This document shows, piece by piece, positions 1-11,196 of a DNA stretch of 64,000 nucleotides. Positions within the stretch are counted from its first letter, which is position 1; each line of letters starts with the position of its first letter. The stretch comes from Straminergon stramineum. Taxonomy: Eukaryota > Streptophyta > Bryopsida > Hypnales > Calliergonaceae. The notes below the pieces were generated by a model. It was not told the DNA's origin and made no database searches. It saw only the letters and a list, made by a program, of their open reading frames with translations. Position numbers and translations under genes: made by a program. The stretch spans positions 30,670,906 through 30,734,905 of the forward strand of contig OY987264.1 of the NCBI GenBank assembly GCA_963920665.1. The letters run 5' to 3'.

Positions 1-151
1 CATCCGCTGATTGCTCAGGGATTGTAGATATGTACTTTTTCGGTTATGAAAGAGGTTATCTCTAATCGTCAGTGATATTACACGGTATGCATATGTATTT
101 CGGGTCAGATATGCTGGTGCTGACATCGACTTTTGGTTTCTTGTTGTACAG
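1..151 (+). other. Probable intron of the SHOC1-like gene
   Basis: This short stretch is AT-rich, has stops in all forward frames and ends in a T-rich tract with an AG acceptor directly before the coding exon. No exon could be supported in it. Confidence 0.5.
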
Positions 152-1414
152 ATATTCGAAGGAGAACTGGCATTCAATTCGGCGGTCAACAATATCTTGA
201 ATAAGATCTACGTTTGCTCTGCTGGATTCGAGATGCGTGTGCAATGCTTCATCTCTGCGGATTCAACTACCACAGATTCGCTCGTCCTGAGGTGCATAAA
301 AAAGATGTGGAGGATGTCGAAGAGACCCTTCAACTCCCCTATGTCGGAAGACCTGACCGACGGTGAAATTTGTCTTGCAACTTTCCCATCACTAAATCCA
401 CTATCTTCGCACGCAATACTGTGTCTTCGTGTTCCCATCGCCACTTTCATTTCGTGGTCGCCTGAAGAGCAAAACTCCGCTCTCCAAGGTTTTGATGTAC
501 GACCAGAAAGCTTGAATTTGCTGAAAGCTCAGGCTCTGTATGGGAAGTTGGAGATTTTAGATCATCCACAAATTTTCAGCCAGAATTCGTGGCCAGCGGC
601 GTCAGAGATTGTTGCACCTGAAGTGGGAATCCACGTCAACGATGCTTTTTCGTATTTCCCACCTGCATCGGAGATAGGCAATTGCGAAGTTGAAGAGGAA
701 CCTGCTCGGGAATCTGCTGGTGTGTATCCTAAGGATGGACATAGAGATTTGTGTCCACCTAGTTGCCCAGATCCTAGTCTTCAATATCAATTAGCAGGGC
801 AAGGTATTTCCGCATGGAATGGTGTCTCGAATGGCGTATGCTGGCCTTACGATGATAACCAACCGGCTATACTTCCTCATCATGCGAATGGTCCCAACGA
901 GCGGTCCAATAGTCTGGAAGAAAACTATGATGACGGTAACCCAGTTGATGTGCAAAGCATTTTACAACGCTTCATTCAAAGACGTAAGGATGGTGGCAAG
1001 GATTTGAAGCACTTGGTAAGAGAACCCGATCTCTTTTGTGATTCGTTCAAAGTTCTAAACAGTGAATCGTACAATGCGCGGTCCTGCCTGAACAAGTCAC
1101 CCCTTTCAGCTGAATATGCAGTTGATGCATTTAACTGGGAAGTTCCCTCAACTTATAGACGTGAAGCCACCGATGAACTGCAATTGACTCCATTGCAAAA
1201 GACATCTCCCAAGAGAAACATTTCGACCCTGGAACAATTTCGTCACCAAAAAAGAGTAGCTCCAGCGTTGCGATCCCAGAACAAGAAGTTGCGACCGGCC
1301 GTCCCTTCTAACCGTTCAAAAGATGATGGGCCCTCAACTCCATTGGAGCACTCTCTAAAAATCTCGAGAAACTCCTGCTACAAATCCGAACCTCACATTA
1401 GACGCTCAAATTGA
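152..1414 (+). CDS. SHOC1: SHOC1/ZIP2-like meiotic crossover protein, 3' terminal exon (partial)
   Basis: One long open exon follows a clear acceptor (TTGTACAG at about 144-151) and ends at a TGA at 1412-1414. It encodes about 420 residues, and upstream exons lie outside the window. The first third, around FPSLNPLSSHAILCLRV and a later ALYGKLE, resembles as I recall it the end of the XPF-like domain of plant SHOC1 (ZIP2), where an S-x-NPL-x-AHxI stretch is conserved. The remaining about 280 residues are low-complexity, rich in Ser, Asn, Pro and basic residues, as expected for the fast-evolving SHOC1 tail. SHOC1 pairs with an ERCC1-like partner (PTD) and is needed for class I meiotic crossovers in the nucleus. 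The exon and frame are solid; the family name is a recognition by motif and could be wrong. Another XPF-fold protein would be the main alternative. Confidence 0.5.
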   Translation: MFEGELAFNSAVNNILNKIYVCSAGFEMRVQCFISADSTTTDSLVLRCIKKMWRMSKRPFNSPMSEDLTDGEICLATFPSLNPLSSHAILCLRVPIATFISWSPEEQNSALQGFDVRPESLNLLKAQALYGKLEILDHPQIFSQNSWPAASEIVAPEVGIHVNDAFSYFPPASEIGNCEVEEEPARESAGVYPKDGHRDLCPPSCPDPSLQYQLAGQGISAWNGVSNGVCWPYDDNQPAILPHHANGPNERSNSLEENYDDGNPVDVQSILQRFIQRRKDGGKDLKHLVREPDLFCDSFKVLNSESYNARSCLNKSPLSAEYAVDAFNWEVPSTYRREATDELQLTPLQKTSPKRNISTLEQFRHQKRVAPALRSQNKKLRPAVPSNRSKDDGPSTPLEHSLKISRNSCYKSEPHIRRSN

Positions 1415-2662
1415 GCAACATAAGTTTTGAACTGTCCATGTCTCCTGGGCCGGTTGCCCCTCAGACCTCAGCAATATTATACTTGCATCGAAGTGCAGTT
1501 CAGTGTGTATTCTGGTTCCACCGACATTCTGCGGATAGCTTTCACGGTGCTGTGCGTGATCTGATTCCAAGCATCAGCATTTGATGCTGAGATCCAGATT
1601 TTGGATGAGCAAACAGGTGTGCATACTTGATTGACCACCATGAAGAGCAAGAATAAAGAAGACCCACACCTGTCTACTCAATTAAACCAGTGTAACATCT
1701 GGAGGGCAACTGTCAAGCAAAGCCAAATTGGTGGGCGAGTGGATATTCCAGAAGTTACTTTTGGAATTATAGTTGTTGGGGTGACAATTTCGTTACTGGT
1801 TCGGCGAAGGTGGGACATAAAAATTAGTTTTTCTCTGTGAGAATCTACAGTAACTGAGCGAGGTCGAACTGAGTGGGGTCCTAATTAAACTGAAGCACTG
1901 CATACTGCATCTCCCCAAAGTCGCGGAGAAGGAAATGGTCTTCGTCTCCCTTTGCATCTTGCCTTCTGAATTGAAGGGTTCAATCACGACCTCGTAGGCG
2001 AAGATCAATCCGATGTTTCATCTGGGCATGCCGAAAGCTTGGGAAAGACGTTCTCGAACCTGTCTTTTCTTATTACTAAATATAGCTTATATTGCAATAC
2101 CTCTAAGTAAAGATGGTACCGGTATATGCGGTATGCCCAAACTCTAGAAAGTTCCATTCCTCGTTTTCTACCAAGACTCGTTCCCGGTACTCGTTCAATT
2201 TTTTCAATTACCCTAAAATGGGGATGAGATTGATAGTTGTGGATGGATAAGCAGATACAGGAGCTGTTACTATCAGAGACGTGATGCAGGAGGTTCTCAA
2301 GTCCTCAAATTACGCAGGTTATGGATGTAAATACTGTTACTTGCCGACGCTTTTACGTTCCGCCAAAACAGGAGAGCTTCACTACTAACAGTAGAGTCAT
2401 GCTCCAGATGACAGAGAAACCTTTTAAAAGTGCCAAATGGCTTGGCAATGTCCCTGCCTCGTGGCTCGGGATATGCGCTGAGACTTTTCAAACTGCTTCG
2501 CCAATGCGCACACGTAATCGTTACAAAAGGATTGAAAGGAGGGGGAAAGGAACATGCTGAGTTGAGGAACAGAAACGATATACAGGAGACAAACAGCCAG
2601 TGAGACCTTCAGGTGCGAAGGTGGTGTGTTCTTGACTTTCGAACTTGAGAGGGACAGAGATC
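1415..2662 (+). other. 3' UTR of the SHOC1-like gene and 5' flank of ERV1
   Basis: There is no convincing coding exon here. Open frames at 1631-1840 and 2321-2560 lack codon bias and recognisable motifs. The last few hundred bases should hold the ERV1 promoter and 5' leader, but I see no clear TATA element or terminator signal. Confidence 0.45.
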
Positions 2663-5344
2663 ATGGGCGCAGGAGGCAGGCATTGGGGGCTGCTTGTTCA
2701 AAAATTTAGGGTGGGAGCTTGCGCTGGAGCGGACGGGAAGGGTTCGATACAAAATGCTGCGAGACTGGACTCACAGGAGGCAGAAGAGCCCGGCTCTGAT
2801 CAGAAAGTGCTGTTGGTTGAGTATGAAGTGATTAAGGGAGAGGGAGAAGGATCCGAGCCAGTAGTGCCAGAGACCGACTTGCTGTTGGAGGAACCAGAGA
2901 AAGTAAGCTGTTGTGTGCTTGGCTTTGTGTCAAATAGAAAATATTCATTTTCAGCAACGTACGACTCCGGTGCATGCGTTTGGAACTCTGGATCGATCTA
3001 GGCCTTGTGAATTGCAACAAGACCCATGTCGTATTGGAACACCGTGGGTTTTCAGGGCGTTAGTTGGATTTGGGTTTCAAACCAGCTTGGAGAGCCAGCA
3101 CGGTGAAGCGTTCGTAAATCATGTGTGATTGATTGTGGAGCATCTTGATTGCCACTTCACTGAATGCAAAATTCCTAAACGCAGAAAGTAAATTCCTAAA
3201 TTCTCGTTTATCAGCTTCAGAACTGGATTTTGTCATTCATTTTTTAACCAAGTCAGAACTGCTTGGATCTGATGAAGTTAGTGCGGAGATCTATCAGCCT
3301 CTTACTGTCATTTAGTTATAATTATGCAGCATTTGAGTGACGAACATAAGTTGAAGACGGCCCTCGTACTGACATTCTGACGTGCTGGTCACCTCAGAAG
3401 TCGGAACATGACCAACTTTATTGTGTCAGCATAGAAACTTTCTCTATTGCAGCTGGATCATCTCCTTTTCAGGGAGAGCCTGGCGCTGCGTGCAAAATCA
3501 TTGAAATTTTCGTAGAGAGCTTTTGGAGCGGTTTGTTAGCTTCGGTTAACTATTCCTGTGATTTTTCTTATTGTTATTGATGTTTGTTAGCCGAACTTGT
3601 TATATTAGCCACTATATTCTAGGTTTTTTATTCCCTACATGCTCAATTTCTTAAAATTGATAGGATTCCGGCATCTAATTTTTTTGACCCATATAAAGGT
3701 CTAAAATCTAAGACAGTTTTGGATTTATATTTCAGAACGCGTGTCCTGAAAAGTGCCAAAGTCTTACAATACAGGCAATTGAACGAAATTGACGTTTTAT
3801 GTGATCTATACTTGCAGGTGAAATTGACTGGAACTGTTACAAAGGAAGAACTGGGAAGGTCCACCTGGACATTCTTGCATACTCTTGCAACTCAGGTGCA
3901 TCTCGATTGTTCACTCAGGTCAAATGAGGTCTTAAAGTACCAGAGAAGTTCCCATTACCAATTTAATTGTAGAAATTGAGCCTTATATTAGCAGTCTCTG
4001 GTGTTGCATGATTGTGTTTGTAAAATCTTGCTCTTCTGAAAGTGTAGGAAAATGCCAGAAAGAGACCATTGTTGTTTACTTGGTATATCACGTGCAGCCT
4101 TGGCTAACATCTTCTCTCTTTTATGCCAGTTTCCCCGGAAGCCTACGAAGCAACAACAACGGGACGCTAAAGAATTGGTAAGTAACCGTGGTGTTCTCTT
4201 TCTTGCTTTTCAGCTATGATTGTTTCTCCGTCCTTCCTCTTTCATTCTGAGTCTATGATCGATCAGAGATCTGCTCTCGATGTTTTTCAGCGTTTCGAAG
4301 GATAAATGATCTCAGACCTTAGTTATCATCCTCTTGTATGGCCACGTTCAGATGGCAATAATTTCAAGACTATACCCTTGCAAGACTTGCGCCGAACATT
4401 TCAAGGAAGTTCTAAAGTAAGTATATCGAAAGTCAGTCCGTCTTGGTTGTTGTTGAAATTCATGTAGCAATTCAGTCTGTTATAATATTCGTTGCTCCCA
4501 TACTTCAGATTCGCCCACTCGTCAGAATTAGTCGCGTTGTTTAATTGAGTTATCGTTCTAATTGTGATAGCGTATACCCTAGCTTGTTTAACGATATGAA
4601 GAAGAATAACTGACTCTTGGACCGGCATGGATGAAGAATCTGCTTGGGATAGTTCTACTAACGAAGCCATGTGGACCTAGGTAGCGAGTGATACCCTTGA
4701 TGTCTCCTTATGGAGGTAGTGATTGATACGGGTTTTTTATTTGCATCGGGAATGACGTGAAGATGCGTTACATTGGTCACATTTTCTGAATGTCGCCTCC
4801 ATGCGCTTCGCAATAATGCATACTTTTACTAGAAACTGACATCTTCAAGACGATAGAAATATGAATCTTGGCTGCTAAAAGCCTTCTGAAATGGTTGCAA
4901 GCAGAGCGCGTCCACCTAAAACAAATTCTGGTATCGAGTTCGCGGAATGGATGTGTCAAGTTCACAATGTTGTAAATAAAAGGTTAGTGTACTCGTCAAC
5001 GAACCATTACCATGAGCTTTCTGCACTTGCTGTTACATCTTAGATCCAGTAAGTTTCTGGTTTATGCATTCTGTATTGTTCTGGAATTTAGGCTTTTAGG
5101 GGTGCTGTCTATTTTCTTGAGCCAATACTCGGCACTTTCATTTTTAATGCGATACAAACTCTCTGGCCATCATTCTATCAATTCTTAAACTGCGTCTAAC
5201 TTCGGACCCTCCCTGATATGATGTTTTCCGATTTGCATCAGTTTGGGAAAACCAGAATATCCCTGCGAGCAAGTGGACTTCAGATGGGGAGCTTTCGACT
5301 GTGACGGTGCATGTGACCTCCATGCGGGCCCTGCTCACAAATAG
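2663..5344 (+). CDS. ERV1: FAD-linked sulfhydryl oxidase ERV1
   Basis: Six exons: 2663-2902, 3818-3895, 4130-4177, 4352-4416, 4902-4982, 5242-5344. All junctions are GT-AG and the phases agree, giving 204 residues against about 190 for Arabidopsis ERV1. The protein runs from MGAGGRHWGLLVQ through TKEELGRSTWTFLHTLATQ, then ISRLYPCKTCAEHFKEVL with the active-site CxxC next to FAD, then EFAEWMCQVHNVVNK, which carries the FAD-binding WxxxxHNxVN signature, and ends in CEQVDFRWGAFDC. ERV1 reoxidises Mia40-type partners in the mitochondrial intermembrane space and passes electrons to cytochrome c or oxygen. In plants the shuttle cysteines lie at the C terminus. Here they read CDGAC (CX3C), whereas I recall CX4C in Arabidopsis. 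The ATG at 2663 is chosen because the N terminus resembles the plant family; the upstream TTG in the same frame is ignored. Confidence 0.93.
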
Positions 5345-8258
5345 TTTGCTCATATTCCTTCTTTTGGATACCGCCCACTGATTCCCAGAACAGTTTTGAG
5401 ATGTGGGCTACGCGTCATATTTTGAGGAATTATCACCAAATTGATTAAACAGGTTCTTGCACCGATCTGCATGTAGAGTACTTAGTGTTCATACGTAGGA
5501 GTTAGTGAGTTGCGAACCAAAATTGGTGTAAAATTGAATGTCCTAGTTTGTTCCTAACACTCACATATTAAGGCCTCGTTGTACTGTACAGTGCAGGCGC
5601 CGTAGAAAATAGCTCTACCAGTCGTCATTAGAGCTGGTATTAGCATGGAAAATATTAACCAATGTTGCTTCTGGTGAGCAGAATTGGCTGGATGTTGCCA
5701 AGAACATTTCTGACGCCGGCTTTACTATGGATGTGAAATATTCAAAAGCAAGGGTTCAGAAAGTGGTGACTAGATTTTTCAAATTTAGCACAATTTTGAA
5801 ATTGAGTTTCTGCCATTGTATTCATTTGGAGTTTTTTAACCGTTCTTATGTACTCTTGCATCCTTGACGATTGAATTTGATACATTCTCCCAGTTTCAGG
5901 GACCATGATGGGCAACGCCAGTACTTTCCGAAGTTCAGTGTTAATCCCTACATAACATTCTTGAACTTCATGGGGAAGGGAATGTAGATCTGGATATTTT
6001 TAGGCAAAATATAAATTTTGACTTAATTGAATCTAGGCATAAGATCTTCATTTTTGCAAAATGTTCCTTTTCTTTCCATCCCCACTTGAAATGCTTTGGA
6101 ATCTTACACAAAAATCATAAAGCATTGATTGTCCATGTGCTAGTTGCACTGCTTAAAAATTGATGAAATTTGCTTTTTCAACATACTTGAATGTGAATCC
6201 ATTTTTTGTAATTCTTGGAAACAGATTTGGAAACTATTCATAAATCCATGAAATGGATGTAAGGAATCCTAGCTAGAATTAACTCTTAACCCTTAAAGGA
6301 CAGATTGGTGACTGTGTGACATCATCTACTTTAAAAAAACTAAAAACATTCATTAGAGTTCAAACTAATGTGTAAGATTTCTTTTTTTTGCATAAAATTC
6401 CAAGGATGAACAATTGCACTTATGTCCTATGTAGGAAGATTCTTTGTCATCCATGAGACACAAAGGTATCGACGTTTAAAGGTTAAAGGACAAAGCCTCC
6501 CATGACCAAGGAGTTACCAAAATGTTTCAACTATTAGACCAACAGGTGCACTCTTGGTTTCTATTGCAAACACTCAAATCATCTATTGACCATTTTTTGG
6601 CATGGGCATCTTTTAAGGATTAAACATCTAATTGTTTGTGCATTTTAATATACATGTGCCTAAAATTCTTTTCACTGGGACATTCCTAAATTAACCCTAG
6701 AAGGATGCAACCCTATCAGCAATTCAAGGTTATCAACCAAAAATTACCAAATTATAGGATGATAATACTATTGTATCTACAATTTCGGAATTTCCTTGTG
6801 AGACATTCATCAAACACTTCTAATCCTCAACATCCTTATTGGCTTTTCTTGAACTTCTTTGAGTTTGGTCAAAATCTAAACAAAACAATCTAAGTTTTGA
6901 TAAGTTTTATCAATCTTTTTAAATTGTAAATGTACAAATTCATACTAGACATATTCTAGATCACAGAAGAGATGGAAACACAACAATATGACTTACAAAT
7001 TGAAAGATTATAACATTTGATCAAGAAGGTATTAAAATTATGAAAGAGATTTTTAATCTTTCAATCCACTTTTTACATGTCAAATCTAAAACTAAGGTCA
7101 TGACAAAAAAATGAGGATAAAGGATATTATGTGCATAACCATATAATTAACTTATGGCTTCTCAAAATCTTTTCTACAATTTATTAAATGAATTTTCAAC
7201 ATGATTATCTCCCAAAGATCCAATATATTTAAGGCTCATCTCCAACACCCTCTAACATTAAAAAAAATCCAGATTTGCAATGGACTTTAAAGGGTATTCA
7301 ACTAAAACAAGGAAATACTAAAAGAAAGTATTTTGGTTAGCCATACTATTTAACTTAAAAGTTCAGTTGACTCCCAAGTATGATGCCTTTGGACATTACA
7401 TTTAGGGTTTTAGGTTTATGAGATTAAACTGTTCCACTGGATCATTCATGTGGAACACAGGAGTAACAACCCAAGGTGATGGGTATTCTCCAAAATAAAT
7501 TAACAACTGACTGAAGAAGAAGCACAGACACAAATACTTGGGAAAATAAAATGACTTGGAAAGCCAGTGAAGTAATTTCGTAAAGAATACAGCACTGAAT
7601 CTCAGCGGCTTTCGGATCAAATCCAAAGGCGATTTATAAGAGAAACTGCATTTCAGTCGGTACAAACTACCAGTGCATTCACAAGAAGAAAGGACAGTTA
7701 AAACAGCTGCTAATCTCCACTAAAAAATTTAAGTGATACGGAGTATTAAACATCTCCAATTTGCACAATTTCTTCAACCTCCCAGCTAACTGCAACATGG
7801 AAGGAAGCAGACACGCCTCAAAGACATCAGTTGGACAATTTTGTCAATAAAACAATCCTCCATGCATTCATAACATTCTTCAGTGGGTCAAATTGTTCCC
7901 AAGAGTAACACAAAAGAGGAAGAATGTTATGTCTCCATAAATGGCTAATAAATCAACAAAAGCAAATTTTCTAGGTAAGAGAAACGCACTCTTCCTGGTT
8001 CTGAAAATGAAGACAAACTTGGAAGGAGAACAGAAAAACTAGCAGCTGACTATGTAATTTAGTACATCATATCAACAAAATTAATTTCTCACAAAACTCA
8101 CTTCTAAACAAACTTTATAATTTACCAAATACCCTTCTGAACAATGTTTACATCATCTTTTGATGAAAATCTCCGGAAGTGGTAAAATCACCCTGAGCTC
8201 GCCGGCCAGGTATTATGGATGAACAATTTCTGAATAAGAATAATTGCTTCCAATTTTC
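5345..8258. other. AT-rich intergenic DNA, repeats, no gene seen
   Basis: The sequence becomes strongly AT-rich after about 5.9 kb. Open frames here are short and without codon bias. The interval contains one copy of the short TTAACCC-ended repeat (6286-6489) and otherwise single-copy-looking AT-rich DNA. The part nearest the SLC35F gene (about 7.4-8.2 kb) is less AT-rich and could hold 3' UTR sequence of that minus-strand gene. Confidence 0.6.
6286..6489 (+). repeat. Family A TIR-like repeat, copy A1
   Basis: The element starts TTAACCCTTAAAGGACAG and ends near GTTTAAAGGTTAAAG. It contains GTGTGACATCATCTACTTT followed by A-rich sequence, then GGATGAACAATTGCACTTATG. The same order of blocks occurs at 30633-30867, and in reverse orientation at 36343-36714 and 38149-38374. 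It is too small to encode a transposase, so it is either a non-autonomous element or a fragment of one. Confidence 0.6.
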
Positions 8259-8477
8259 CTACATCGTAACTGTAGAAAAATCATAACACTCTGGAAGCCC
8301 AGAGAAAGGTCCCTCCAGCCTATCCACTGTAGCAGGAATATCCCTAGACAGGGTTGAATTCTCTGCCAAATTGGGGGTGACGCACAAATCAGAAGCATAT
8401 TCATGAACTAACTGAAATGGAAAGGGAACTTGGTTAGTCTGTTCAAGAATGTAACCAAGCATCCCAATTTGTTGAAT
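8259..8477 (-). CDS. Candidate terminal exon, product unknown
   Basis: On the minus strand a strong pyrimidine tract and acceptor (CCCCTCCTCTCCAG) precede an open stretch of 72 codons and a stop at 8259-8261. It reads IQQIGMLGYILEQTNQV and later LVHEYASDLCVTPNLAEN. The composition looks protein-like rather than random, but I do not recognise a family. It lies 400 bases beyond the SLC35F stop on the same strand. It could be an alternative 3' exon or 3'-UTR exon of that gene, or the end of a gene whose other exons I failed to find. No donor-side partner was identified. Confidence 0.3.
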   Translation of the reverse strand: MQQIGMLGYILEQTNQVPFPFQLVHEYASDLCVTPNLAENSTLSRDIPATVDRLEGPFSGLPECYDFSTVTM

Positions 8478-8590
8478 CTGGAGAGGAGGGGAGGAGGCTT
8501 TGTATTGACAAAGGCTAAATCTACAGTGAGGAAGTTTGAGTAAGACCTTACTTGAAAAAGCGAGCCATTGCTACAAGGACAGAGCCTCTC

Positions 8591-9030
8591 GTGGCGTAGC
8601 TGCTTGCTTCAGTCAAGTAGGCTTGATCAAAGGAACTCGAACCCATACAAGTACATCAAAGAGAATGGAGCTCTTCAACTGGGAAAGGAGGGCAACTTCT
8701 TCAAGTTGCGGTTGCGCTGCACATTGACAACACTGGAATCTAAGCAAGACAGCTCCTCAGCAGACGAGAGCGGATCCCCTGGACTGTCCACCTGAACAAT
8801 TTGCTTGTCCGCGGGGCTGCTTGTTTGAGTCAACGGAACTCGAACCCACACAAGTACATGAAAGAGAATGGAGCTCTTCAACTGGGAAGGGAGGGTATCT
8901 TCTTCAAGTCACGGTTGCGGTCACGGTCGCACTCCACATTAACAACACTGGAATCCAAAAAAGAAAGCTCCTCAGCAGACGAGAGCGGATTCCCTGGACT
9001 GTCCACCTGATCGATTTGCTTATACGTCTG
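8591..9030 (-). repeat. Tandem duplication of the SLC35F C-terminal segment
   Basis: Two head-to-tail copies of about 217 bases, 8591-8807 and 8808 to about 9030, abut each other. The proximal copy encodes the C terminus of the transporter, containing QVDSPGNPLSSAEELSFLDS. The distal copy still reads QVDSPGDPLSSAEELSCLDS in an open frame ending at 8675, but lies downstream of the normal stop codon. The copies differ at scattered positions and by small indels in the region coding for Arg-Asp repeats. Confidence 0.85.
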
Positions 9031-11196
9031 CCCAATTGGCGCTGCAACACCTTCGTGAGCACCCGAAGGCTCCCCACCTGAAGCGTAAACTAGCAGTCCC
9101 ACCACCACGAGAGCAAATGCGACGAAGTAAAGCCCGTCCACGGACTCATGAAACCCCAACGCACGGATGGTCACGGCCCACATGTCGGAGGTCAACAAGG
9201 AGAGGTTCAGCATGGTGGCGCCGTTCATCTGCAATAGCCAGGGCACCAGACTGGCGAAACCGAAAAACGAGAGAGAATATCCGAGCAAGGGCAACACGGC
9301 GCCGGCGTTCCAATGAATGGAGGAAACCTCGTCCCATTCCAAGACCACGAGCTGGCAGGCACTGATGATCGCGCCAAAGAAACCAATGTGAGCGAGAAAC
9401 TCCACCTGGTGCAGAAGAAAACATCCCACTACTCTTAGCCTAGTGATAGATGTCAAAATCCTTTGCAAAATCTATTAAAAAAAACTCTTTTGGAGGCAAG
9501 CAGTTAAAAAGTGTAAGATTTGCTGCCTAGAATACGTGAAAAAAAACCAAAAATGTATCAAACATAATACTCCCTGCAGCCGGAAACAAGTATCCAAATT
9601 GGACTCCTCTTATTTCAGTAGTTTTTCTGCAGATCACGTAGGGACGCTTTTTTTGTCCACATTTCATTCACGTTTGACGAACACACGAAATGTTCCGGTG
9701 ATACAAATTTGGACGCCTCTGTATAACGCTTCTCACATTTTGATGAATGAAATTGGTGTCCAATGATTTAAAACAGCACCGTGGACACTGGACGGAGATA
9801 GTAAGTTGTTACAAGATTATTTGCAGAATCCAGAATATGGAAATCAAACGTTATACGATCAATGAGAACGGCGTCCAATGATTCCATGAAAAACTCCGTG
9901 GACACTAGTCGGAGAGACTAAGTTGCTACAAGACTATTGCAGAATCCAGACCCCGGACTTCAAAATCGTACCAATTCTGGCAAAACCTCAAAACCCCTTT
10001 TCACATACCTGGTCCACTTTCTTCACCACAAACTCCTCGCCCACATTCGACACCGCATACAACATGCTCGCAGCGACCACAAGCGCATCCCCCAAGAGCA
10101 CATTACTCCCATTGCTCTCCCGATCCCTCGCATGCACATCCGAGAAGATGACCGTGACCAAGCCTGCCACACACACTCCCACCCCCACGAAATGGCTCCT
10201 TCCGTACCTCGTCTTCAACAGCAACCAAGTGAGCACCATCACACAAGGAATGGTCCAGCAGTCGAGCAGCATCACACTCGTGATGGAAGTGTACTGGTAC
10301 GCCTTCACGGCTAAGTAAGTGCCTTCCACGTCGAAGAACGCAAGGAGGAGGTACCAGTACCAAGGGATTTGAATCTCTTTTCCGCGAGAGAGAAGCACAG
10401 AGCCGTAGATGGTGGCCAGGAGAATGTAGTTGAGGAGGGATTGGGTGGTGGGGGCGTTGATGTTGTGGCGGACAAGGAGGGAGGAGGTTAACCCTGTGCA
10501 GGTGACTAAGATGCTGAGAAGCTGGCCGATTGCGATGGATTTGAGACCGATTTTGTAAAGATTCCAATTCTCCATGAGCCATAGCCGGGAGCTCTCGAAT
10601 GTGAAGCCCATTCTTGGAAAAAAAAAACTGCCACGAAACAATCCCTCGATAATGGTTCTGATTGAATCGAAGACCGCTACCATAGCCTCGAATTCATTAC
10701 TGTGAAATCCAGTCTTGGCAAAGCAATTGTGCACGACCTCACCGCTTGGGGAGATGTCTCCCTTGGTATTGGTTTTGGTGGAATCAAACACTGCTACAAC
10801 ACCATAGCCTCGAACTCTCGAATGTGAACCCCGTGCTTGGCAAAGCAAATGTGGCCACGATCTCACGTCTTCCTTGGTATTGATTTTGAGAGTATCAAAA
10901 ACAGATACAACACCATTGCATCCAATTGGACACTGTGAATCTCATTCTTGGCAAACCCTAAGAGCGCCCCACCTCGCTCTTGTGGAGACGGCTCCCTTGG
11001 TATTGATTTTAATGGAATCAATCAAGCACCGCTATCATACCATTGCATCCAATTCTCCACTGCGGATGTCATTCTTGGCAAAGCGAAAGTGTCCACGAGC
11101 TCCCCCTCGAGTCCCAATTCCTCCAATCCCAGCGTCCCCTTCGATCGCTACTTGCAATTCGGCATTAGCGCTCTCCCTGTTCCTGAAATGGCTCAT
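8878..11196 (-). CDS. SLC35F1/F2-type solute carrier (DMT superfamily)
   Basis: Probable exons on the minus strand: 11196-11041, 10593-10009, 9405-8878, giving about 422 residues. The two large exons are secure. The middle exon carries INAPTTQSLLNYILLATIYG, then WYWYLLLAFFDVEGTYLAVK, AYQYTSITSVMLLDCWTIPC and IFSDVHARDR, all typical of plant SLC35F (DUF914) proteins. The last exon carries IGFFGAIISACQLVVLEWDE and NGATMLNLSLLTSDMWAV. About ten hydrophobic segments are visible. Family members are predicted nucleotide-sugar or drug/metabolite transporters of endomembranes, with substrates mostly unknown. The first exon (MSHFRNRESANAELQ to GELDAM, then GTATGA donor) is an inference; its join to the middle exon is uncertain because the region consists of tandem repeats. 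An alternative start is the internal ATG at 10575 (MENWNLYKIG), close to the start of Arabidopsis homologues. Confidence 0.88.
9755..9950. repeat. Two-copy tandem repeat in SLC35F intron
   Basis: Copies at 9755-9835 and 9870-9950 share GTCCAATGATT, then CCGTGGACACT, GGAGA, TAAGTTG-TACAAGA and TTGCAGAATCCAGA in order. The period is about 115 bases. The repeat lies wholly in the intron between the last two coding exons. Confidence 0.75.
10570..11120. repeat. About five-copy degenerate tandem repeat at the SLC35F 5' end
   Basis: A unit of 100-127 bases recurs. Its landmark CTTGGCAAA (or CTTGGAAA) appears near 10613, 10713, 10835, 10947 and 11074, and the landmark CTTGGTATTG near 10762, 10873 and 10996. 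One end of the array is the 3' part of the probable first coding exon together with its splice donor. The other end runs into the start of the second exon. The units look like successive duplications of the exon 1/intron 1 junction. Confidence 0.8.

Noticed and set aside
9036..9424. Plus- and minus-strand frames overlapping the SLC35F last exon
   Set aside because: They are shadow frames of the transporter exon, rich in Arg and Pro, with no motif.
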